A DNA stretch of 64,000 nt. It comes from Trichosanthes cucumerina (taxonomy: Eukaryota > Streptophyta > Magnoliopsida > Cucurbitales > Cucurbitaceae). Where the stretch lies: contig CM071835.1 in assembly GCA_036507285.1 (NCBI GenBank), forward strand, positions 46,775,501-46,839,500, given 5' to 3'. Each line of letters opens with the position of its first letter. Position 1 is the stretch's first letter. The position numbers and the translations under genes were made by a program. The notes under the pieces are model-generated. The model searched no databases and was not told where the DNA came from. It was given only the letters and a program-made list of their open reading frames with translations. Below, piece by piece: positions 1 to 11,845 of this stretch.

Positions 1-2401
1 AGTAGAGACATCTATAGGTGCTAAAATTGTGAAGGAAAAAAAATCTCAGAAGCATTGTATCCCCTAGAACAAGAAACACATCAATGAAAATGAAAGATGT
101 TGATCTCAACCAACACACTAAAAATAACGTACCCCATGAATTATCTTCTGAATTTCATAAAGCACATGTATTGGATCCTTCATTTATAAAGCCAAAGGAG
201 TATCAAATGCAAGATATTGAAAAACAATATGGAAAAGAGTAAGAAGAAGAAGAAGTTTGTGTCTAGTGAAAAAAAAAGAAGTTAGTATTACTCTCATTCT
301 TTTATATTTTCTTATATATATATATATATATAATTTAAGTTTGTGAAAGTTTTTTATATTAATTTTTGTTTTTGTTTGTGTTTCATATTGATAGCACACA
401 AAATGTGCTATCTTTATGCTTAATTATTGCTAGTTTTATGATAATTTCAGGGCTTTGATGTGTTTAAATCATTGAATTTCAGGTAAAAAGCTCAAATAAG
501 ACAATTGAAGATATTTTAGATCACTCGGGATCGAAACGAGGCTATTTGGAGCTAAAAATAACATCATTGAGAAGTAGAAGAACCACCCCAAGCCAAAGAA
601 CCCGAGGTGATGGTGTTGGAACACCATGCAGAGCGTTGCAATGCTGAGCGTGCTGTTTAGAGGCATGGAAGACCACTGGCGATAGCGTTGCAACGCTGCC
701 TTGCAGCGTAGCAACGCTATCTCTATAAGAAGATGCATATGAAGATCCGTGCAGGTAGCGTTGCAACGCTGCCTTGCAGCGTCGCAACGCTACTTCGATA
801 GAGAGGCGCGCGCGTTAGGGTAGCGACGTTGGAACGCTGCCCTCAGCATTGCAATGCCATCGATATTTTCCATATATACCACGCGGTTAGGGTACAACGT
901 TGCAATGCTGTCCCTAGCGTTGCAACGCTGCACCGATTTTATCTATAAATACAACCTTATGTTTTCTTGCAAAGGGAGCCGAATTTGATAGACTTTTGAC
1001 CCTAATTCGAAATACCCTCTGTAAGAAGAGAAAAGAGAGCATTCTTGGGAGGCAAAGCATTTGTGGAGGTTCGAGATCGAAGACGGGAGCTCGGAGACGA
1101 AGGACCGACATCGACACATAAGTTTAATTTCCTTTTCTTTCAGATTGTACTACCGTTTTAAGACGTTTTCTACACGTTTAGCTCGGTTTTCATGTGATTT
1201 AGAGTAGCTAAATATTGTAGTTAGGATTTGATTTGCATGTTAAGACTTATTTGCTATGTATTGAAGTATGTTTTGTTCTTTATTTTTGGTAATTCGTCCT
1301 TTAACTCTTGATTTTGTTGGTTTAAGTGGACTCGAGAGATAAAACTTAGATTAGAGCAAAGTTGTCAAAACCTTTAGGAATCTGGCATGAGAATGACCTA
1401 GAAGTCTGAGGGAAACATATAAAGAAGTTTCTTAGTGTCGTGCATGTCGTAGGTTCATATGGAGACTATAGAATTTATTGCATGTGCGAGGCTCACTAAG
1501 AATCAAGAGGTTTTCTTGAGTATCTTACTTCTTGTTTATAAATTCATCACATTAGTTCATTGCATGTGTTAATTAAGTCATTAACTTATGAAGTCAATTT
1601 CTTCTAAATCTATCAATTCGTGTCTCCACGTGTTTGTTTGTCTTTAATTCCTTGTTTTATCACCTATCCATGTTATGTTTCTTTAGCTAAAATTGAGGGT
1701 TAGTATCTTGGTAATTAATTAATTTAGAAACCCATTCCCTAGGATGATACTTGGACTCTTAAATCACTATACTAAAACTTGATCCGTACACTTGTGGTAT
1801 TGTAATATAATTTTACGCAACATATATATAAAAATTAGGGTTAGAAGATCAACTTAGTAGTTTGACAAGTCAAGTGTTACCACGACAGTTTTCTGTTAAT
1901 GGCGGTTTTAGTTTCACCAATAACCAGGTAGTCTCAATTTTTTTGAAATGTTACTTTCATTATCTTTGTTAGTTTACAAATTGTATATTGATACAATGCA
2001 TGCTATGAATACTTCTTCTTCTTCAAGTTTTACAGCATTAATGCAGATGTGTACTCAAATTCCCAATACCTTATATTTCAGGTATCATTTTTAAAATTAT
2101 ATTTTAATGTGTTAAACACGATAACAATAATTTTACTTTCTTCTTTTATTACTAATGAAATTAATCTTAGTTGATTTTATTGATTAGAACTCATCATTTA
2201 ATAATTTGGATGGAAGTACTTCGAGAGGAAACAATGTTGGCATAAATTTGTCTAAGGTAAATCAGGTATACAAAAACTATTTTATTTAATCATTGATATT
2301 ATGCCCTTTAATATTAGCCATATTAATTTTAACTATTTTTTATTATGCAGGATACAAGTTCTACTGGTTTATGTAATTTTGAAAATGATGATGAACATTG
2401 A
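1..2401 (+). CDS. 3' end of an unrecognised host gene, five exons visible
   Basis: Coding exons are inferred at about 33-238, 1858-1927, 2028-2081, 2188-2265 and 2351-2401 (stop TGA 2399-2401). All four introns start with GT (239, 1928, 2082, 2266) and end in AG (1857, 2027, 2187, 2350). The acceptors at 2027 and 2350 have good pyrimidine tracts. Phases agree throughout: exon 1 ends two bases into a codon and exon 2 supplies one; the other junctions are phase 0. Exons 3, 4 and 5 are exactly 18, 26 and 17 codons including the stop. The encoded tail is polar and low in hydrophobics, rich in Asn/Ser, and ends in NFENDDEH. I see no domain I can name. Bases 2-64 read openly in another frame, so either a one-base frameshift lies near 60 or the exon starts later, possibly at ATG 84. 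Intron 1 holds a solo LTR. The 5' part of the gene is outside the window. Transcript data would settle the model. Confidence 0.5.
312..332. repeat. (TA)n microsatellite
   Basis: About ten TA units lie in intron 1 of the host gene, upstream of the inserted LTR. Confidence 0.8.
632..930. repeat. Palindromic GCGTTGCAACGC array in the LTR U3
   Basis: Perfect 12-bp palindromes GCGTTGCAACGC occur at 685-696, 758-769 and 917-928. Degenerate copies include gcgttgcaatgc (633-644), the one near 780-790 and the one near 845-860. They alternate with 'tgccttgcagcgt' spacers. The array lies directly upstream of the LTR TATA box, where enhancer sequences are expected. Confidence 0.75.
944..952 (+). promoter_or_regulatory. 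Candidate TATA box of the solo LTR
   Basis: TATAAATAC lies downstream of the palindrome array, in the middle of the LTR, where U3 should pass into R. The location supports LTR identity. No evidence of activity can be read from sequence. Confidence 0.45.
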
Positions 2402-3320
2402 TATTTCGAAGATATGAAACTTGCTAGCGAGTATTGTTTTCATTTTTATTTCATATATTTTCGCCAAGTTGGAATATAATAAACAAAAGTTATTATTGTA
2501 GATAGTGTTCTTATTTTAAATAAAATTTTAAATGTCATTCTACTGATTGTAATGCTTGAATTTTGCCTACTAAATAATTTATTAAATATTTTTTTTAGCA
2601 AACATAACATTTTATTTATAATCTTGAATTGATCTAATAAATTTATAAAAAAAAATTAAAGATAACATTCAAATTAGTTTAGTTGAATTTTTTTTTTTTC
2701 CAAAAAGTGCTTAGCATGAAAATTTTAAATGGAAAAAAAGTATAAAACATAAAAAAAAATTTATTGAAAAAGAAATGAATAATCATCTTGGTAAAGAAAA
2801 AATCTTAACGAACCTCAAAAGAAAGAAAACAAACTTTGAGACATAAATGGCAATCCAAAAATTAAATTGAGAAAATGATGTAACAAACGTGGAATCTATA
2901 TATGCAATTTTAAAAAAAAATTAACTAGGGTGGTTAACCATTTGGTTAACCACAACACGTGACATAAAATTAGGAGAGGGTCTCATTATTGTTCCGACCT
3001 CCTCCAATAAATTTCTCCTCTCGCTGACGCTTGTATTTTTTTTCATATTTTTTTCCTTCTTCTTTTTCTCTTTACCTCATCTTAGTTCTCCTTCGTAAGT
3101 GAAAAAGAAAAAAGAAAATGGAAGATTTAGATGAAGAAGAGGAAGGAGATTGAAGAGAAAAAGGAGGAAGAAGAAAAGAAAACAGAAAGAAAAAAATTGC
3201 CAACAACGACAGTGGATGGCATCGTCGGTGGCGACAACTGTTGGTGGAGAAGAAGAATAATAAAAGAAATTAAAAAATATATATTTTAAATTTAATATGT
3301 TCTAAAAAATGAATATATAT
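2402..3320. other. A+T-rich spacer without a recognised gene
   Basis: After the host stop codon the sequence is poly-A/poly-T rich, with purine-rich (about 3100-3200) and pyrimidine-rich (about 3000-3080) tracts. A run near 3205-3245 (cgacagtggatggcatcgtcggtggcg) resembles the GTCGGTGG-type repeat around 60400. No conserved coding segment was recognised. Confidence 0.6.
2931..2952. repeat. Two adjacent TGGTTAACCA palindromes
   Basis: TGGTTAACCA is self-complementary and occurs at 2931-2940 and 2943-2952, separated by TT. It could extrude a small cruciform or be part of a decayed terminal repeat. No function is claimed. Confidence 0.6.
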
Positions 3321-3730
3321 TGTAAACATGTGTAATGTAAATACTCATTCCATATGTCATTTGATACCCATGCCAAGTGGCAAATACCCCATAGCAAAAG
3401 TGTCCTCCATGTGTCCAATTTTTACCAATGCTTAGTGTCCAAATGTACCAACTCATCCTTGCCAAATTGCCTATAAATAGTGGGATTTGGTGGATCATGA
3501 ATACACAACAATTGTGAAAAGCTCTCAACTCTTTTTCTTAATCTTCCACTTTCTCTTTTATTTGTTTATTTAATTTTGCCAAGCAATTCCACTATCTTTT
3601 CTTTAATATTATATTATATTGCCCATCAACTTTCCTTTATTTTTATTATTTTATTATTATTATAAATATATTATATTAGTATTTAAATATTGATAAAATT
3701 ATACCCGGTTTCCATCCTATTTTTAAAACA
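3321..3730 (+). repeat. 5' LTR of copia P
   Basis: A 410-bp LTR runs from TGTAAACATG to TTTAAAACA. It matches the 3' LTR at 56985-57387, the partial copy at 7085-7313 and the inverted copy at 38744-39154. A core promoter CTATAAATAG is at 3471-3480. The internal region starts 'cgttatcagc', not the usual TGGTATCAGAGC, so the primer differs from those of the other elements here. Confidence 0.9.
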
Positions 3731-3845
3731 CGTTATCAGCATCAAGCTCTGCTGGTTTTTCCACTGAAAGTAGGTCTTCCGGGTAAGCAATTTTTTAATG
3801 TTATTTTGCATGTTTAGTTTATATTAATTTTCTAATATAAATATA

Positions 3846-4899
3846 ATGCCTTTTGATAATGTTACTATGACAAATCTTGCAAAATTAGAATTCACGACCC
3901 TAGACATTAATGGTAATAATTATTTGTCATGGGTGCTTGATGCTTAGATACATTTGGATGCTATGAACCTTGGAGAGACCATTAAAAAATGAAATACGAC
4001 ATCCAGTCAAGAAAATTCTAAGGCCATGATCTTTATTCGTCATCATCTCCACGAGGGATTGAAAATGGAATATCTAACGATAAAATATCCCTATGTCCTG
4101 TGGAAGAGCTTGAAAGAAAGGCATGATCATCAAAAAACCGTTGTTATTCCAAAAGCTCGTTATGATTGGATGCACCTGAGGTTGCAAGATTTTAAATCAG
4201 TAAGTGAATATAACTCCGCATTATTTAAAATTAGTTCGAAATTGAAATTATGTGAAGAAAACATTATTGATGTGGATATGTTAGAGAAGACATTTTCTAC
4301 CTTTCATGTCTCGAATATGCTCCTGCAACAACAATATCGAGAGAAAGGCTTTAAAAGGTATTCAAAACTGATTTCATGTCTTCTCGTGGCTGAACAAAAC
4401 AACGAGCTATTAATGAAAAATCATGAATCTCAACCAACTGGAGCAACACCATTCCCTGAAGTGAATGTTGTGAATTTTAACAATCGAGGTCGAGGTCGAG
4501 ATCGTGACCGCGGTAGGGAAAGAAATAATTATATATTTTCGTGGTGGGCATTATAATTATCCAAATTTCAAGAAACCCACACGAAATGATGATCATAAAG
4601 GAAAAGTTCCACAAAATAAGAATTCAGGAGGTGATGAGAGTAAATGTTTTTAATGTGGAATGACTAAACATTGGTCACGTATTTATCGTACATCCAAACA
4701 TTTAGTCGATATCTATCAAGCTTCCTTGAAGGAAAAATGAAAAAATGTAGAAGCAAATCTTGCTTATCAAGACAATGATATATTCGACCCATCCAATATG
4801 ACAAATTTAGATGTGACAGACTTATTTGCATCTCCTGAAGAGAAGATTGAAGCAATTGATGGATTAGCAAGTGCTTCTTTTGATTTTGAGAATGTTTAG
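3846..4899 (+). pseudogene. P gag (nucleocapsid/capsid), degenerate
   Basis: ATG 3846 opens a gag frame that starts MPFDNVTMTNLAK. A TAG about 33 codons in, and a TGA shortly after, break it. The longest open part (4026-4556) carries the copia capsid block with KARYDWMHLRLQDF and an Arg/Gly-rich tail (GRGRDRDRGRER). A frameshift follows near 4530. The zinc knuckle region (about 4640-4690) is damaged: one position is TAA, and the last Cys of CxxCxxxxHxxxxC reads Tyr. The frame ends at TAG 4897 after SFDFENV, the same end as the Q copy at 37586. Gag would package element RNA in virus-like particles; this copy cannot do so as it stands. Confidence 0.8.
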
Positions 4900-5019
4900 T
4901 ACTAATGTTTATTTTTATGTTCTTTTTAGCTTTAAACATTTTGTATTATGTATCCCTTATTCTAATTATTTTTATAATGAAGAACTATGGGCAGTTTTCT
5001 TATGTTGAATGACTAAAAA

Positions 5020-6315
5020 ATGAGCAATGAAGATCTATGTCTGGCAGACTGCGCAACTACACACATAATACTTATAAACAGAAAGTATTTTTCTAAATTG
5101 ACAATGTTGGAAGCAAAAGTCAATGTTGCAAAAGTCAATACTATATCAGGTTCTGCAGACTTGATTGAAGGTTTTGTAAAAACAAGTTTTATCTTACCTA
5201 GAGGAACAAAATTTTCAATTAATAATGCTTTGTTCTCTAGCAAATCAAAGAGAAATTTATTAAGTTTCAAAGACATACGTAACAATGGTTATCATGTTGA
5301 AATTGATCGTAAAAATAATATAGAGTTTCTTTATATCACATCTATTGTTTCACATGAAAAACGTATATTAGAAACATTACCTGCTTTTTCTTCTGGATTA
5401 TATATACTCATATACGAGTAATCGAAAGTTATGCAACAATGAACCAGAAGTTCATGAATCCAGAAATATTCAGTGTTTGTCATGATCGACTTGGCCATCC
5501 AGGATCGATAATGTTGAGAAAAATTATTAAGAATTCACATGGGCATCCTTTAAAGAACCAGAAGATTATTCAATCCAATGAGTTGTCATGTGATGCTAGC
5601 TCTCAAGGGAAATTAGTTATTAGACCATCACAAACTAAAGTGGGGATTGAATCGCCTGCATTTTTAGAGCGAATTCTAGATAATATTTGTGGACCTATTA
5701 ACCCACCAAGTGGTCAATTTAGATATTTTTATGGTATTAATTGACGCATCCATCAGATGGTCACATGTATGCTTATTATCAAGTCGAAATCTTGAATTTG
5801 CAAGATTACTTGCTCAAATAATTAAGTTAAGAACACAATTTCATGATTATTCAATTAAGACCATTCGACTTGATAATGCTGGTGAATTTACATCTCAAAC
5901 TTTTAATAATTATTGTATGTCAATTGGGATAAGTGTTGAACATCATGTAGCTCATGTTCATACACAAAATGGTCTTGCAGAATTATTTATAAAACGTCTG
6001 CAACTAATTGCAAGACCATTACTTATGAGAGCTAAACTTCCTACATCGGTCTGGGGTCATGCTATTTTGCACGCTGCATCATTATTACGTATTAGGCCAA
6101 TAGCCTATAATAAATGTTCTCCCATGCAATTAGCTTATGGCCAACAACCAAATATATCCCATCTGAGAATTTTTGGATGTGCAGTATATGTTCCAATTGC
6201 TCCACCACAACGTACTAAGATGGGTTCTCAAAGGAGGTTAGGAATATATGTTGGATATGATTCCCCATCAATTATTAAATATCTTGAACCCCTGACAGGC
6301 GATATATTTACTGCA
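5020..6315 (+). pseudogene. P pol, 5' half: protease and integrase
   Basis: The first frame (5020-5421) has LADCATTH in place of the classical DSGATTH aspartic protease motif and ends in a GAG-pre-integrase-like stretch. The second (5439-5744) carries the HDRLGHPG zinc-binding start of integrase. The third (5689-6327) overlaps it in another frame and carries the catalytic core with IRLDNAGEF and QNGLAE. The core therefore needs a frameshift near 5700-5740. The block stops after EPLTGDIFTA, where the fold-back junction with element Q begins. Relatives continue from here into a Glu/Lys-rich linker and RT; in P that continuation sits at 39155. Confidence 0.8.
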
Positions 6316-7313
6316 GAAATAAAATAAACCCATATCAATTGCCCCTCGAAGATATCGGAGTACATGCTTAACTCCATTCCAATGTCTTTTTGTAGGACAT
6401 GGACTATACCTAGCTAATAAATTTACAGAAAAATGCAATATTTGGCTATCTATCTGATCCACACAAAGCTAGATCTCAGACAGGTTATCTATTTACATGT
6501 GGAGGAACTGTTATATCATGGTGATCAGTGAAACAGACCATCACGACCACTTCTTCGAATCATGCTAAAATCCTCACAATTCACGAGGCAAGTCGAGAAT
6601 GTGTATGGCTAAGATCGATGACACAACACATTTGTGAGACATGTGACTTGTCTTCAAGTAAATCTCTTCCAACAATATTATACGATGACAACAAAACATG
6701 TACAGCTCAAATCAAATGAGGATATATTAAAGGAAATAGAACAAAACATATCGCTCCTAGAACGAAGCATATCTCTCCAAAGCTTTTCTACACTCATGAC
6801 CTTGAAGAAAATGGCGACATCTCAGTACAACAGATTTGTTCGAAAGATAACTTGGCGGACATATTTACAAAGGCATTACCAACTCCAACATTTGAGAAAT
6901 TGATTCACAGTATTGGGATGCGACAACTCAGAGATCTCAAGTGATGTCTTCATGAGGGGGAGTAAATGTATTATATAATATATGTACTCTTTTTCCTTCA
7001 CTAGGTTTTTATCCCATTGGGGTTTTCCCTAGTAAGGTTTTAACGAGGAATATTTTATATAAATAGGCATTTAAGGGGAAGTATTGTAAACATGTGTAAT
7101 GTAAATGCCCATTCCATATGTCATTTGATACCCATGCCAAGTGGCAAATACCCCATAGCCAAAGTATCCTCCATGTGTCCAATCTTTACCAATGCTTAGT
7201 GTCCAAATGTACCAACTCATCATTGCCAAATTGCCTATAAATAGTGGCATTTGGTGGATCATGAATACCACATCAATTTGTGGAAAGACTTCCAATCTTC
7301 ACTCTTCTCTCCC
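6316..7313. other. Fold-back of inverted and direct copia 3' fragments
   Basis: 6316-6437 is an inverted RNase H fragment: it matches the complement of 56215-56345. From about 6437 the same gene region runs in the direct orientation (RNase H with ESVNEDILKEI-region frame breaks, then the tract aaggggaag near 7073) into a partial LTR, 7085-7313. At 7313 the LTR stops at 'ctctccca' and inverted pol of Q begins. The two RNase H pieces meet head to head within a shared 'atgcaa'. Short microhomologies occur at each junction (gaaataaa at 6316, ttct/ccca at 7313). This looks like a deletion-inversion that destroyed the 3' end of Q and about 31 bp of P. Confidence 0.7.
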
Positions 7314-8489
7314 ATTTTGGCCAATCCTTTCTACATTGACATTCTTCGATAGATTTTGGATCAAAATCGTCACTTTCATGAATAATATCATTATAAACAT
7401 TATAAGCAAAATTGGTGTCAACAATGATATCATTTCGGTTCCATCTCTTTCCTATTGTAATATAGTTTATAGAAATTTCATTATTATCCTCAAGCGTTTG
7501 ATTTTCATCAATACTCTTTTGATAGTTGTATTCTAGATTTCTTCTGGAACGTCCATACCTTTTATTGAATCATTTTGATTCTCAACTACTTTTCTTTTTC
7601 GAGGTTTTTTATCTTTGGAACTCATAGGTCTACCACGCTTCTGGCGTGCTCCAGACTCATTATTGACAACTTGTTCCTTTAGGATATCAATTTTTGATGG
7701 AGCATTTACTGCTGGTATATATGATTTAGTCACTCTTTTAGCATATGTGAATGCATCTGGTAATTGATTTGCTATATTTTGCAAATGAGTTATCTTTTGA
7801 ACTTCAAGTTCACATTGATCTCTACGAGGATCTAAATGAGATAATAATGATGCATTCCATGTAATTTCTTTTTCCAACTTATGAATTCCTCCCTCTAATG
7901 TTGGAAAATTTATTTCATTAAAATGACAATCAACAAATCGTGCAACAAATACATCACCCGTCAGGGGTTCAAGATATTTAATAATTGATGGGGAATCATA
8001 TCCAAGATATATTTCTAACCTCCTTTGAGGATCCATCTTAGTACGTTGTGGTGGAGCAATTGAAAAATATACTGCACATCCAAAAATTCTCAGATGGGAT
8101 ATATTTGGTTGTTGGCCATAAGCTAATTGCATAGGGAAATATTTATTATAGGCTACTGGCCTAATACATAATAATGATGCAGCGTGCAAAATAGCATGAC
8201 CCCAGATCGATGTAGGAAGTTTAGCTCTCATAAGCAATGGTCTTGCAATTAGTTGCAGACATTTTATAAATGATTATGCTAGACCATTTTGTATATGAAC
8301 ATGAACTATAGGATGTTCAACACTTATCCCAATTGACATACAATAATTATTAAAAGTTTGGGATGTAAATTCACCAGCATTATCAAGTCGAATGATCTTA
8401 ATTGTATAATCAGGAAATTGTGTTCTTAACTTAATTATTTGAGCAAGTAATCTTGCAAATGCAAGATTTCTAGTTGATAATAAGCATAC
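7314..8489 (-). pseudogene. Q integrase core, linker and start of RT
   Basis: Read from 8489 down, the frame has the integrase core (RLDNAGEF near 8385-8360), a stop in place of the residue after GLA near 8280, then an open frame of 234 residues (8237-7533). That frame holds the HLRIFGCAVYF block, EPLTGDVFVARFVDCHF and a basic linker with KKPRKRK. Below 7533 another frame gives ECQRRKDWPKW-type sequence, the start of the RT domain. The block then ends at the LTR fragment. The linker shows what P lost at 6315: about ten codons between GDVF and the phrase resumed at 39155. Confidence 0.75.
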
Positions 8490-10348
8490 TGAAAGAGTCT
8501 AGATTAAGAAAGCGGAAGCAATTTTGGATCTTGAATACTCTAAGTTGATCAATTTTGTAAAATAAAAACATGCTCAAAGCTAGAAAAACATAGGGATAGA
8601 AAACTCAACTTTGAAGATCAAATTCTCTTCCCCCGGTGAATGGTTTTCAACACAAACACTTCGCGGACAACCGTTAGAGTCTTCCCTACCATCCTCAGGC
8701 CTTAGAACGGATTGTGGGATCCTAGGTTGAGAGAATTTGGAAGAAAAGACCTCAAAGGTCACTAATTCGGGAATATTGAATTTTGTAAAATTCTTTCAAC
8801 ATCCCTCAAATCACCATTATATAAAGGTTCAAAAAGCTTCAATGGAGTGACAACTCAAGGGTGATGAGGATGCTTTGAGATGGAGGTGGCCAATTTTTAG
8901 TGAATTTTGAAGATGAGAGGAATTGGGCAAGTTGTACTTTGGATTTTATGGAAAATCCATGAAAATCCACAAATTTTACATTTAATTTTAATTCTAAAAA
9001 ACAATATTAAATTGATTTTTAATTAATTAATTAAATTATTAAATAATTAATTTAATTAATTAATTTTTAATTTAATTTAATATCAAATATTAAATTAAAT
9101 AAATTGCCCGATCCTGATCGATTTTCCAAACATGGATCTTTATTCATGCTATAAACCGATCCAATATTTAAATCATATTTAAATATATACACCTTCTTTT
9201 AATCATAGTTTAATTCATAATTAAGCTATGATTCGTTAAAAATATCACATATAATTAACGCTTTCTTCCAAACTCGAATTTGAACAATTCAAATTCTTTT
9301 CTCTCAAAATGTTACAAGGCTTAGTCCGAGCTAGTAAAGGAGACCTAATGAACCTACAGATCATGAGCTCCAACGATACGAGATTAACCGACCAAACTCT
9401 TTAGCCTAGCTAATCAACATTCGTTAACCACCGTGACACTCCACTAAAGCCCAAAGTGGTTGCACTCTCCTCTCATGTAGATATATTTACGCCCACTCGA
9501 TATAACCATGATTAGTAAGTCGATCCTTCATAGGTCGTTCGTAATTACAGCTGGGTCAAAATTACCGTCTTACCCTGTAATTACCTCTTGTTTCTTAAGT
9601 CCCACTGATCCTCTAATGAACAATTGGTTTGTGGTCCAACCAGCAAACCGAATCCCTCTCGGGCCAATGAGAGGGGTGGGCCCATTGTTCAAGACCCGAA
9701 GTCGGTACCTAAGGGAACAACCTCTCTACTAATCCCTAAAGTGGGTAGGAGTGAATTCCATCTTGTAACTATGTTCCCACTATCTACCCGGTTTTATCCC
9801 TGAAATGGGAGGCTTATTGAGTCGGCAATCTCGAGCCACTCTCACCCATGCAAAACTAAGGATAATCCGAATAAACAGGAGTCCATAGAACGCTCAGGAT
9901 TAAGATCGAGTTACCTAGGTCATCGTATGAATATAGTCGATTAGGACGATGAACGGTTATAAAGTCTAAGTGACTATTTCATGATCGATCTTATGCAAAC
10001 TCATTGCATAGGGCGCCCCACTCACATGTCTCCACATGAACGATTTAGATCACATCGTTTGTACTCTACAAAGTGGGCCGCGTCCATAGTGTCCCCAAGA
10101 TAAGGTACCCAGCCCTATCCTTATACTATAGACTGTTCTGGTTATAACTTGAACTTGATCCACTTTTATGTAACACATAAAGTTCAAGTATTCATCCTAT
10201 AGCCAAGGGTACTTTATTGGATTAAGGTTACACAATACACAATAGTCAATAACACCTTTACTGAATAAATTTCAATAACAACTTTATTGTGAAATAGAAT
10301 ATACATTCAGTTTACAAAACCACGAGTTTTAGGACATAAAACCCAACA
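8490..10348 (-). repeat. 3' LTR of copia B
   Basis: An 1859-bp LTR runs from TGAAAGAGTC to ACCCAACA on the + strand. On the element's own strand it begins TGTTGGGTTTTATGTCC, the same start as the LTRs of F, G and the old LTR at 62034. It is full length; the 5' copy lacks the equivalent of about 8741-9733. No gene was seen in it. Confidence 0.9.
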
Positions 10349-10362
10349 ATCTCCCACTTGGA
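10349..10362 (-). other. Polypurine tract of copia B
   Basis: atctcccacttgga on the + strand is tccaagtgggagat on the element strand, directly beside the LTR. F has the same tract (52021-52037), which links the two families. Confidence 0.8.
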
Positions 10363-10440
10363 CTAAAACGTCTGCATGGGTAAAACATCTTTGAGCAAAG
10401 AAAAAGCGTCTCATCTTGACAACCCGTAGTCCTAGACTCT

Positions 10441-11760
10441 CTAGGTGTCCTCAAACACTTTAGCCGTGAGGGGCTTTGTAAACCGATCAGCAATGTTGTG
10501 CTCCGAAGCGATCTGCGTGACGATCACGTCTCCTCGTTGCACAATCTCCCTGATGAGATGATATTTGCGCTCTATGTGCTTTTCGCGCTTATGGCTTCTA
10601 GGTTCTTTGGAATTTGTCACTGCACCACTATTATCACAATAAAGGGTGATAGGCAAATTCATATTTGGAACAACTTCCAAATCAGTCAAGAACTTCCTAA
10701 GCCATACTGACCTCCTTCACGCTTTCGCAGTCGCGACATACTCAAAACCTCCATGGTGGAGTCAGCAATACAACCTTGCTTTATACTCCTCCATACTATA
10801 GCTCCTCCGTTAAGAGTGAACACTCGATCACGATGTGGATTTCTTGAATCTACATCGATCAAATCAGTCGAGTGTATCCTGCAAGGATCAAATCCTTTGC
10901 GCTATACACAAGCATATAGTCCCTCGTTCTCCTAAGATACTTGAGGATGTTCTTAACGGTAGTCCAATGATCATATCCTGGATTAGACTGATATCTGCTG
11001 ACTATTCCCACTGCATAGCATATGTCGGGTTGAGTACATAACATGGCATACATCAAACTACTGACAGCAGATGCATAGGGAATGCGTCTCATATCCTCAA
11101 CTTCTTGAGGTGTCTTAGGACACTATTCCTTAGACAAATGAATTCCATGCCTGAAAGGTAATGCACCCTTCTTGGAATTCTGCATCTTATATCTAACCAA
11201 CATCTTTTCGATATAAGATGACTGAGACAGTGCTAGCGTTTTGTTCTTGCGATTCCGAACAATTTGGATTCCAAGAACAAACTGAGCCTCTCCGAAATCT
11301 TTCATTTGGAATTGGGTTGCTAGCCATTGCTTAACGCCAGTCAGGAACCTTGCATCATTCCCAATGAGCAAGATATCATCTACGTATAGAACTAAGAAAG
11401 TTACAGTGGTGCTGACTATCTTCTTGTAAACACAAGGCTCGTCAATATTCTGTTCAAAGCCATATGATTTGATCGCAGTATCAAATCTTATATTCCAGGA
11501 TCTAGATGCTTGTTTCAATCCATAGATGGATCGTTTAAGCTTGCAAACCTTTTGCTCTTGACCTTGAACTATGAACCCCTTTGGTTGATCCATATAGATA
11601 CTCTCTTCAAGATTTTCATTCAGAAAGGCTGTCTTGACATCCATTTGCCAAATTTCATAGTCATAAAATGTGGCAATAGGGGAGAAGGTTTCTTCATAGT
11701 CCACCCCTTCCCTTTGGGTATAACCCTTTGCCACAAGTCGAGCCTTAAAGGTTTGCACCT
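10441..11760 (-). pseudogene. Copia B reverse transcriptase and RNase H
   Basis: The frame 11758-11123 covers RT: KARLVAKGYTQREGVDYEET, then KTAFLNENLEESIYMDQPKG, SIYGLKQASRSWN and the catalytic LYVDDILLIGN (YVDD near 11376-11387). Compared with F it lacks about a dozen residues between FSPIA and YDYEIWQ. A TAG after HLSKE (11123) separates RT from 11092-10859 (ASAVSSLMYAMLCTQPDICY), and further breaks lead to the RNase H end (10689-10441, ITLYCDNSGAV). RT and RNase H would copy element RNA into DNA. The YVDD motif is intact, but deletions and stops make the whole non-functional as read. Confidence 0.85.
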
Positions 11761-11845
11761 TACCGGCTTGACCTCGTTTCCTCTTGTAGATCCACTTGCA
11801 ACCGATAGGTCTCTCACCTTCTGGTTGATCTACAAGTTCCCAGAC

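Larger units (their letters stand above)
389..1822 (+). mobile_element. Solo LTR, Athila/Tat-like Ty3/gypsy (inferred)
   Basis: The segment begins TGATAGCACAC and ends ACGCAACA. Its first 25 bases fold on themselves (GATAGCACA...TGTGCTATC). It contains a plausible TATA box (944-952) and an end region with 'gatccgtacacttg', which I associate with Athila/Tat-type gypsy LTRs. Flanks are catat (384-388) on the left and catat (1821-1825) or tatat (1823-1827) on the right, depending on where the last CA is placed, so a 5-bp duplication is plausible. No primer site, polypurine tract, second LTR or coding domain adjoins it, which suggests recombination between two LTRs left one behind. The host reading frame continues across it after splicing, so the insertion looks tolerated inside intron 1. 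The family name is inferred from motif memory only. Confidence 0.6.

Noticed and set aside
469..787. Minus-strand open frames of 81-89 residues over the palindrome array
   Set aside because: They follow from the repeats and lie in LTR U3 sequence.
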